DNA from: Lewinellaceae bacterium
GTDB lineage: Bacteria > Bacteroidota > Bacteroidia > Chitinophagales > Saprospiraceae
Direction: 5' to 3'
Assembly: GCA_020636315.1 (NCBI GenBank)
Contig: JACJYA010000011.1
Span: forward strand, 243,115 to 307,114
DNA: 64,000 bases
Shown: positions 9,095 to 15,124 of the stretch, piece after piece
Numbering within the stretch: position 1 is the stretch's first letter
How the letters are laid out: each line of letters starts with the position of its first letter
Translations under genes and position numbers: made by a program
The notes under the pieces: model-generated
Told to the model about the DNA's origin: nothing
Database searches by the model: none
The model's input: the letters and a program-made list of their open reading frames with translations, nothing else

Positions 9095-9206
9095 GTGTGT
9101 ATAACAGATTGCACAGTCAGGCTCTGAAAGGCTTAGCAATCCCTTCGCTTTGCTACGGGCTTACCAATCCACGACCCAAACAAAAAGTGCAATTTGTTAT
9201 ACACAC
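9095..9206 (+). mobile_element. MITE-like element, intact copy with terminal inverted repeats and 9-bp target duplication
   Basis: The 112-bp element begins GTGTGTATAACAGATTGCAC and its other end is the same sequence inverted, with 1 mismatch in 20. It is flanked by a perfect direct repeat AGTACAATA (9086-9094 and 9207-9215), the mark of transposition. There is no coding capacity. The 89 bp at 9095-9183 are identical in inverse orientation to 1-89. The near-identity of the copies suggests recent movement, and a source transposon with the same ends should exist elsewhere in the genome. Confidence 0.92.
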
Positions 9207-9244
9207 AGTACAATAATGGATCAAAGCGGAGGCGGATAAATTTC

Positions 9245-9252
9245 TATCTTTG
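9245..9252 (+). promoter_or_regulatory. -7 element TATCTTTG for the barrel protein gene
   Basis: Exact match to TAnnTTTG, 39 bp before the ATG at 9292. It shows that an upstream in-frame start at 9250 would lie inside the promoter, so 9292 is the likely start. The -33 element is weak. Confidence 0.55.
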
Positions 9253-9291
9253 GAAAAGAAATTACTATTACCCGACATCAATGTAATTACC

Positions 9292-9993
9292 ATGAAAAAC
9301 TTTCTTTACACTACAATATTCCTTTTTACTTTTTCCACTACCTACGCGCAGCTGCAACAAGGCAGTTTTTTCCTCAGTGGCCGCCTGGAGGTTCAGGCCA
9401 TCAACCAGGATGGCGGGGCTGTATTTAGCAGTTCTCCGCTGATGGTTACCGGTGCGAGTATCTCTTCTACCCGTGTTGAGATCGCCCCCAGTATCGGCTA
9501 CCTCTTTGCCGGAAACCTGGCGGGAGGGTTGGAACTGAGCTATTCCCACTCCTCCACAACAGTAGAACAGCCATCCTTCTCCAGCATCTTTCCACAAACG
9601 CAGGAGAGCAGCCTCAATCTTTTTACCGTTCGCCCCTATATGCGGTACTATAAAAACCTCGGCGATAAGTTCGGTTTCCAGCTGGACATATTCGGCGGCC
9701 TGGGCTTTGGAAAGAGCACGGCCGACCGCTTGGCCAACAGCAGCCTGCAAAAACAAAAGGAAAACATCTCTTCCTTTGAGCTGGGCCTCAGCCCCGGCCT
9801 TTACTATTTCATCAGCCCCCGCTTCATGATCGATGCCTCCATCGGCGGCATCGGATATGAGTCGGAAAAGGCCAGCCCTGCCGATCCTGCCGGGGCGCCC
9901 AGCCGGCAAAGCAGCCGCTTTTATACTTTTCTGGACAGCGGGGTCGGCTTGAGGGTTGGGGTCAATTTATTCTTTTATCCCGGGAGAGAATGA
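9292..9993 (+). CDS. Outer-membrane beta-barrel (porin-like) protein
   Basis: 233 residues from the start MKNFLYTTIFLF, with signal peptide ending TTYAQ. Alternating amphipathic strands include GSFFLSGRLEV, AGGLELSYSH, FGFQLDIFGGLGFG and the terminal VGLRVGVNLFF, which ends in aromatic residues as outer-membrane barrels do. It resembles the small OprF/PorT-type barrels common in Bacteroidota, without specific function. It is convergent with the gene that follows (12 bp between stops). Confidence 0.75.
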   Translation: MKNFLYTTIFLFTFSTTYAQLQQGSFFLSGRLEVQAINQDGGAVFSSSPLMVTGASISSTRVEIAPSIGYLFAGNLAGGLELSYSHSSTTVEQPSFSSIFPQTQESSLNLFTVRPYMRYYKNLGDKFGFQLDIFGGLGFGKSTADRLANSSLQKQKENISSFELGLSPGLYYFISPRFMIDASIGGIGYESEKASPADPAGAPSRQSSRFYTFLDSGVGLRVGVNLFFYPGRE

Positions 9994-10005
9994 TGAAAAG
10001 GAGTA

Positions 10006-11316
10006 CTATCCGCTGTAAACCACTTTCCACACCTTGCCTTTCACCGAGTCGGTAATATACAGGGCGCCATCGGGGCCAACGGCCAGGCCGGTGGGGCGGT
10101 GATGGGCGTCCCGGGGAGAAACAATGTTCTCGATCCCGGCAATATTATCGGCGAATATCTCCCAGTCTCCGGACGGCTGGCCATCTTTCATGGGAACGAA
10201 GGCCACAAAGTAGCCCTTCTGGGGCAACGGCGCCCGGTTCCAGGAGCCATGGAAGGCGATGAAGGCTCCGTTGCGGTATTTCTCCGGGAACCGGGCGGCA
10301 GTGTAGAAGACAAGGTCATTCGGCGCCATGTGCCCCGGGAAGGCGACGAGAGGCTTTTTGATGTCGGCGCACCGCCCCTGCTCTATCCCGTCACCTCCGT
10401 ATTCGGGCGCCAGTAATTTCTGGCCTTTGCGCTGGTCGAAATAACAATAGGGCCAGCCGAAGTCATCTCCGGGGCTGACGCTGAGGAATTCCTCGGCAGG
10501 CAGTTCGGCGTTGTCCTGGTCGGAGTACAGTTCCGGATAGAGATAGCTGAGCTGGTCGCGCCCGTGTTGCAGTACGAAAAGGCTTTTGGTGGCAGGATTC
10601 CACTCCACAGCTACGCAATTGCGCAGGCCGGTGGCGTATCGCTCTCCATCGGCCTGCTGGGTTTGTTCTGTCTTCCCGGCCTTAAACTCCCAGATGCCGG
10701 CGTGTAATTCCAGTTGAGGGCAGGGGTCCTGGCCGGTGGAGCCTTTGGTGCGGGATTCGTACATGCAGGCGTTGGAAGGGGCGCCAACATTGACGAAGAG
10801 GTTGCCCTCACCGTCCAGCGTCAGTGATTTGGAAGCATGGGAGCTTTGTTCGGGGAAGCCGCCGGCCACCAGCTCGCGCTTTGTTTCATCGGGAAGCAGC
10901 TCGTCTCCCTCAGGCAGGGGGTACCGGTAAACGGCCAGGTCGGAGGAGCAGTACAGGAAATTCCCATGGATGTCCATTCCGGTGCCGGTGTGGTTTCCGA
11001 AGTACTCGATGCGGTCTGCCCTTCCGTCGCCGTCCTCATCGCGCAGGGCGGCAATGCCCTTTCCGTCCTGTTCGCGGCTCAGCTGGATGTAGATGTCCCC
11101 GTTTTCGCGAACGGCAATGTGGCGCGCCCGCCCGACGCTGTCGGCCACCACGATGGCCTGAAATCCTTCCGGAAGTTTGATGCTTGTATCTGCCCATTTC
11201 GAAGCCGGAGCTGTGTTACCGGAAGTTTCGCCCGCAGCCTCTTCACTGCCGGTATTGTTACAGCCAAAGGCCAGGAGGGCCAGGAAAAACAGGTTGAAGT
11301 ATCGGTTCTTTAGCAT
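10006..11316 (-). CDS. Sorbosone dehydrogenase / PQQ-type sugar dehydrogenase family lipoprotein
   Basis: 436 residues from the start MLKNRYFN; an in-frame start 30 bp upstream is less likely because the lipoprotein signal (LALLAFGC) fits better from here. The rest is a six-bladed propeller: repeated strand motifs such as IAVRENGDIYI, LTLDGEGNLFVNVG, GDDFGWPYCY and TGLAVGPDGALYITD are typical of L-sorbosone dehydrogenase / soluble glucose dehydrogenase-like proteins. These oxidise sugars with PQQ, but many family members have unknown substrates. It would be attached to a membrane facing the periplasm or surface. No PQQ genes are nearby. Confidence 0.82.
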   Translation of the reverse strand: MLKNRYFNLFFLALLAFGCNNTGSEEAAGETSGNTAPASKWADTSIKLPEGFQAIVVADSVGRARHIAVRENGDIYIQLSREQDGKGIAALRDEDGDGRADRIEYFGNHTGTGMDIHGNFLYCSSDLAVYRYPLPEGDELLPDETKRELVAGGFPEQSSHASKSLTLDGEGNLFVNVGAPSNACMYESRTKGSTGQDPCPQLELHAGIWEFKAGKTEQTQQADGERYATGLRNCVAVEWNPATKSLFVLQHGRDQLSYLYPELYSDQDNAELPAEEFLSVSPGDDFGWPYCYFDQRKGQKLLAPEYGGDGIEQGRCADIKKPLVAFPGHMAPNDLVFYTAARFPEKYRNGAFIAFHGSWNRAPLPQKGYFVAFVPMKDGQPSGDWEIFADNIAGIENIVSPRDAHHRPTGLAVGPDGALYITDSVKGKVWKVVYSG

Positions 11317-11344
11317 GGTTCTGTGTTTTGTTATATTTCCAAAC

Positions 11345-11371
11345 AAAAAAAAGCCCTGCGTGTTGCAGGGC
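11345..11371 (-). terminator. Rho-independent terminator, minus strand
   Basis: A perfect 7-bp stem (GCCCTGC / GCAGGGC) with a 5-nt loop is followed on the minus strand by eight T residues. It would end transcripts from the minus-strand gene at 11582-12163, just before the next gene. Confidence 0.7.
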
Positions 11372-11392
11372 GGAAGGGGAGGAGGGGATTAG

Positions 11393-11531
11393 GTGTAAAG
11401 GTGGATAGGTGTAAAAGTGTAAAAGTGTAAAAGGGGGCAGAGGCCAGTGTGTCAGGGATTGTTCAAATAAGTGTGTCTGCGTCACGCTAACCCGCTGGTT
11501 TTCAGAAACCAGAAACCCAGAAACCAGAAAC
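11393..11531. repeat. Short tandem repeats: GTGTAAAA units and AGAAACC units
   Basis: 11393-11432 holds imperfect 8-bp GTGTAAAA units, three of them contiguous. 11503-11531 holds 7-bp AGAAACC units (four, one with an extra base). Between them is a dispersed repeat (see 11456-11515). The region is non-coding and belongs to the 7-8 bp period arrays seen at many other intergenic sites in this window. Confidence 0.75.
11456..11515 (+). repeat. Dispersed intergenic repeat, copy A (inverse copy at 21903-21964)
   Basis: About 60 bp here align with the reverse complement of 21903-21964. The best conserved part reads AAGTGTGTCTGC, then one variable base, then TCACGCTAACC and GCTGGTTT. No open frame is shared. 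It may be a REP-type or decayed mobile sequence; no clean terminal repeats were found. Confidence 0.7.
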
Positions 11532-11581
11532 TTTGAACAGTCCCGTGTATTAGGCAGGTACGGTTCCCCGATCCCACTGTA

Positions 11582-12163
11582 TCAGAACCTCAGGCTCAGG
11601 CCGGCTTTGACGATCGAATCCCCCATTCCCAGTTCGGTGAAAAGGCCGAAGTTCTTCTTCAGGCAGAAGCGGGCGCCGAGGAAGCCGGTGGCGTAGAATT
11701 TTGACTGGATGGCATCGAACCCATGTTTAAGGGCCTTCTCCCGGGCTTTCGCATCCATGATATCAAATCGGCTGTAATGGAGGCCCCCTGCCATTCCTCC
11801 GTAGAACTCCCAGTTGCCCAAAGGATTGGAATGAGCGGCGAACCGCAGGCCTGCCACAGTGGTCCGGTTTTCCCAGGAGGAAGCCGTTTCACTGCCGGCA
11901 AATACGCGGGCTCCGGTGGTGCTGGAAAAGCCGGCAAATGCTCCCAGGCTGAAATTCTTTTGCACGCGGTAGTTCGCGCTCAGGCTGAGCGGCCGGCCGG
12001 TAGGGCGCCCGGCGTCTTTGGCGTACGTCGGCAAAAGGCCGATGCCGAGGTTGACATCGAAAAAACCGGTTTTCTGACGGGGGTTCCAGCATTGGGCTTC
12101 CGCCAGGTGAGATAAACCGGCTAATAGGGTGATTGTCAATAGAGTGCTCAGGGTGGTTTTCAT
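11582..12163 (-). CDS. Secreted outer-membrane barrel-like protein, unknown function
   Basis: 193 residues with a clear signal peptide (MKTTLSTLLTITLLAGLSHLAEAQ). The mature part has barrel-like strands: FFDVNLGIGLLPTYA, FSLGAFAGFSSTTG, WEFYGGMAGGLHYSRF, FYATGFLGARFCL and the end VKAGLSLRF with a terminal Phe. It resembles PF13568-type barrels (PorT/OMP_b-brl) only in general pattern. A terminator lies downstream at 11345-11371. No partner gene is evident. Confidence 0.65.
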   Translation of the reverse strand: MKTTLSTLLTITLLAGLSHLAEAQCWNPRQKTGFFDVNLGIGLLPTYAKDAGRPTGRPLSLSANYRVQKNFSLGAFAGFSSTTGARVFAGSETASSWENRTTVAGLRFAAHSNPLGNWEFYGGMAGGLHYSRFDIMDAKAREKALKHGFDAIQSKFYATGFLGARFCLKKNFGLFTELGMGDSIVKAGLSLRF

Positions 12164-12287
12164 AATAATAAAGGTGTTTTAATTATGTAGATCATTTCAT
12201 TTTCAGGCAACAGAAAGGTGGCGGTTCCCCCGAATCAACGAATCCCGAATTCACGCCCGTCCCGGCAACCGAAGGGAAATCAACCAA

Positions 12288-12974
12288 TCAGCGATCCCAC
12301 GATTCCCGGTAAGGGAACCTCCGGGCCATCTTCCGGCTGATGTTGTCGATGATCTCATTGTGCCGGCGGTTCCAGTCGAGTCTCCATCGGCGGTTGGTTG
12401 ACCAGACGGGGATGCCGGTCGTGCCGTCGAGGATGCTGCAGGAAGCATCCACATCTGCCGTTTTGGAATCGGGGATGAACCAGAAAGGCCAGTCGGTGAA
12501 AATAGCCAGGAAGGTGGTGGCCATGTCGAGCCCGAAAGCCTCCAGGTCAGTCAGGTATTGAGTTTTCCGGACCGTTGCGCGTACTACCGCATCGACGCCC
12601 AGGATCTGCGCCAGCTCGGCGGGAGGCAATTCGAGGCTTTCGCGGGGTGTATAGCCGGCCTCCTTCAGGCGGGCATTAGTTTCGGTATAGTGCTGCAGGT
12701 TGATCTGTATCTCTCCCGCCCGGCTGCCGCTGCGCCGGGCAATCTCGTTGTAAAGAGAGATCTGGAACGCCTGGCTTTCGGCATTTTCGAGTTGTTCGAT
12801 CATTTCCCCGGTTACTTCCGGCGGTATACGGCCGGTGGTGATCGTGTGAACCGGAACCACAGCGATAAGGTGGTGGCCGGGGGCGTATTGGTCATAACCG
12901 GCCGTTTTGTAGTACTCCCGGCTGCAGCTGCTTAACAATAAGAAGGCGAAAAGAAAGAAGATCAGGTTTTTCAT
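12288..12974 (-). CDS. Lipoprotein of unknown function
   Basis: 228 residues from MKNLIFFLFAFLLLSSC, where LLSSC is a lipobox; a start 27 bp further upstream would spoil this. The mature domain contains HHLIAVVPVHTITTG, a helical middle part, and LAQILGVDAVVRATV, then a strand-rich end (VDASCSILDGTTGIPVWS). The alternating alpha/beta layout and the phrase ILGVDAVV recall the CsgG/GNA1162 (DUF799) kind of lipoprotein, but I cannot assign it. It is transcribed away from the sigma-factor gene 50 bp to the right. Confidence 0.6.
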   Translation of the reverse strand: MKNLIFFLFAFLLLSSCSREYYKTAGYDQYAPGHHLIAVVPVHTITTGRIPPEVTGEMIEQLENAESQAFQISLYNEIARRSGSRAGEIQINLQHYTETNARLKEAGYTPRESLELPPAELAQILGVDAVVRATVRKTQYLTDLEAFGLDMATTFLAIFTDWPFWFIPDSKTADVDASCSILDGTTGIPVWSTNRRWRLDWNRRHNEIIDNISRKMARRFPYRESWDR

Positions 12975-13012
12975 GGCGCTTTTTGTTTGAGGGTCTGACA
13001 ATTTTCGTGTGC

Positions 13013-13042
13013 TTGTCGTTTCACAATTAATAATTACTTTCG
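13013..13042 (+). promoter_or_regulatory. Promoter of the sigma/anti-sigma/CHAT group
   Basis: TTG at 13013-13015 and TACTTTCG at 13035-13042 (one mismatch to TAnnTTTG) are 19 bp apart, the usual Bacteroidota spacing. The predicted start of transcription is only a few bases before the first ATG at 13052, so the later GTG at 13124 may be the real start. Confidence 0.45.
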
Positions 13043-13051
13043 CTTGTATAT

Positions 13052-13876
13052 ATGGGCCCGATAACGGAGAGTGGAATTGGAGCCCGGCCCTTTAAGCTTT
13101 TTTTAACAACCGCATTCCAGACTGTGAGCAAGGACCAGAACACCCGCGAAGTAACATGGCTGCAAAAGGAGCCCGAAAAGCTCCTTGCTCATTACCAGTA
13201 TATCATAGAATCCACCGTTTCCCGCTTCATCAGCCGGGGATTTTTTCGGGCGGAGGAAAAAATGGAAGTGGTTCAGGAAATAAATGTGGAGCTGCTGGAA
13301 AAAAAGATGGCCCGGATGCGGGAACAATATAACGGCAGCGTTTATCTGCGCACCTACTTCTCCAGGATCGTTTACAACAGCTGCCTGGAGATAGCCCGGG
13401 GTCGGAAGAGGCAGCCGCAGATCCTTTCAACGGAACTCCTCGCGGAGGAAACTTCTGCTCAGCTTTCTCCCATTGAAGCGCTGGCCATCCGAGACGAGAT
13501 GTACCGCCTGGAAGCCCTACTCAAAGGGCACCGACAGTATTACAAACTGAAACTTTGCTTCAAGCTTTGGGTGCGCAGCCCGGTGCACCGCGAAGACTGG
13601 CAGTTTTTCGACGGGCCCGGGACCGGCTCCGCTATTGCACGCCTGAAGGAGAAAGGCAATGGCCCGGGCCTCTCCGAAAAGGAAGCCTTCGGGCTGGCCA
13701 ATGAACTTTTCAACCTGCTGGAAAAAAAAGAAACCGGCGCCGATTCCCTCCGCCGGTGGGTGCAGCAACAGGCGGCACACTTCATTGAGCTGTTGAACGG
13801 CGAACCTCCCATCTCCCGCTACGATCAGGAAACGTTTAAAACTCTATTGCGGTATTATTTCGGGCAAAATCCTTGA
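13052..13876 (+). CDS. ECF-like RNA polymerase sigma factor, divergent C-terminus
   Basis: 274 residues. Residues about 44-125 fit sigma region 2: LLAHYQYIIESTVSRFI, then EVVQEINVELLEKK and YLRTYFSRIVYNSCLEIARGRKR (core and -10 contact helices). A linker with an LSPIEALAIRDEMYRLEALL segment follows. The C-terminal half does not show an ordinary region 4 helix-turn-helix, though VHREDWQFFDG and LKEKGNG may be a degenerate version. A GTG at 13124 would remove 24 residues and allow a normal leader. It is followed by an anti-sigma-type gene and an exported CHAT protease, which suggests a regulated signalling unit. Confidence 0.65.
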   Translation: MGPITESGIGARPFKLFLTTAFQTVSKDQNTREVTWLQKEPEKLLAHYQYIIESTVSRFISRGFFRAEEKMEVVQEINVELLEKKMARMREQYNGSVYLRTYFSRIVYNSCLEIARGRKRQPQILSTELLAEETSAQLSPIEALAIRDEMYRLEALLKGHRQYYKLKLCFKLWVRSPVHREDWQFFDGPGTGSAIARLKEKGNGPGLSEKEAFGLANELFNLLEKKETGADSLRRWVQQQAAHFIELLNGEPPISRYDQETFKTLLRYYFGQNP

Positions 13877-13993
13877 TCTTGACTGTTTTGTGCTTGTTTT
13901 TGAAAAATTTGTGCTAATCCCGGAGCCTGGGATCACTTATCTTGCCTTTATCATTCTGTTTCTGAACCCTGTATTACCCCTAAAACCCAAACC

Positions 13994-14180
13994 ATGAAAA
14001 CATTAAAGCTCACCTTTATCTGTTTCTGCTATTGGAATGCCGCTCTTCTTTAATAATGGTGGGACAAGGCAAGAACTACGCCGGCCGGCTGGTGGCCCAA
14101 TAAGGTGGCCCGGGAAATGTTAAAGTTTACTGCTCTGATTCCACTTACTACCTCAAAATCCATATAATTAGGGCAGAAAC
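13994..14180 (+). pseudogene. Decayed gene for a small secreted protein
   Basis: The segment begins MKTLKLTFICFCYWNAALL, a signal-peptide-like sequence, then stops (14051-14053). In another frame the sequence continues as GQGKNYAGRLVAQ, a stop, then GGPGNVKVYCSDSTYYLKI. Together these look like one secreted protein broken by a frameshift and stop codons. It lies between the sigma and anti-sigma genes, where a small exported protein would fit the module. No intact relative was checked. Confidence 0.4.
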
Positions 14181-14186
14181 GATAAC

Positions 14187-15074
14187 ATGGACTACTTCAC
14201 CGATAAAGGCCACCTTACTGATGAAGGGCTGTCGCTTTATGCTGAGGCCCTCAAACTTGACCAGATGGATCAGGTTCCGGAGGCATTGCGCGAGCACCTG
14301 GAGCAATGTCCCCGGTGCCAGGAAGAGGCCATGGCCCTCTACGCGCTCATCGCCGGCCAGGATTACAGCGAACTGGGGCCTCACCCCTCCTTCGTATCCA
14401 ACGGCAACCGCACCTCGGCTTCCACGCTGAAAATGTGGTTCCGCCCCTTGCTCCTGCTGCTTATGGCCGTACTGGCCCTGTTCCTGTTCCTGCAACAGCA
14501 GAAAGATCAACCGCCGGCAACGGAAGTACAAACTCCCGCCACGACTCCTTCAATTAATGCGGATAGCCTTAATTCGGCCCGCTCCCTCAGCCCGCCACAG
14601 GCAGGAGTGGGGGGGAAAACCAGTAAACCCGAAGAGAGAACAGAAGGCCTAATGGCAAAAGAAGAGCAGAATGCTGAGTCCGGCATCCCAAATCAAACAC
14701 CACAAATCGAAAATCAAACATCCCAAATCAAAAATCTCCCCCCCCCCATTGCCGCCAATTTCGCGCCCTCCGAAGCCTTGGAAAGCCTGGTGGGCACCGT
14801 CACCCGCAGCCACGGATTGTCGGAAATGAAGCCTTCGGCCGGAGCGGAATTGGAAATTGGCGAACCTGTTGTATTTTCGTGGCAATCCGCTTCTGATGAA
14901 CCACTGACGTTGCGGCTGCTGAATAACCGGGAAGAAGAGGTTTTCAGCCGGGTGGTGGAGGGCAACAGGCTCTCTTGCCCGGTGGAATTGCAGGCAGGGC
15001 TCTATTACTGGAAGCTCGAAACTTTGGACGACCTGGTTTACGTAGGCCAATTCTTTATCGGCCGGCAGGATTAA
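14187..15074 (+). CDS. Anti-sigma factor with zinc motif (ZAS-type), single membrane span
   Basis: 295 residues. The N-terminal cytosolic part has EHLEQCPRCQ, that is His37-x3-Cys41-x2-Cys44, the zinc-binding anti-sigma motif. One transmembrane helix lies at about 85-103. A low-complexity linker follows, partly encoded by a tandem-repeat stretch (14686-14747, protein NQTPQIENQTSQIKN). The periplasmic C-terminus (about 190-295) is Ig-like (IGEPVVFSWQS ... YYWKLETLDDLVYVGQFFIG). It presumably holds the upstream sigma factor at the membrane. The periplasmic part could be the substrate or ligand of the exported CHAT protein encoded next. Confidence 0.7.
   Translation: MDYFTDKGHLTDEGLSLYAEALKLDQMDQVPEALREHLEQCPRCQEEAMALYALIAGQDYSELGPHPSFVSNGNRTSASTLKMWFRPLLLLLMAVLALFLFLQQQKDQPPATEVQTPATTPSINADSLNSARSLSPPQAGVGGKTSKPEERTEGLMAKEEQNAESGIPNQTPQIENQTSQIKNLPPPIAANFAPSEALESLVGTVTRSHGLSEMKPSAGAELEIGEPVVFSWQSASDEPLTLRLLNNREEEVFSRVVEGNRLSCPVELQAGLYYWKLETLDDLVYVGQFFIGRQD
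14686..14747 (+). repeat. Short tandem repeat array inside the anti-sigma gene
   Basis: Imperfect CAAATCAAA / AAAATCAAA units of 7-10 bp encode the linker between membrane helix and periplasmic domain. The same kind of array is otherwise intergenic, so an intergenic repeat appears to have expanded or inserted into a tolerant linker in frame. Confidence 0.65.
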
Positions 15075-15124
15075 CAGTGGCGAATCTGTGGATCCCCTAA
15101 TGATTCTGGAAAAAGACAAATGGT

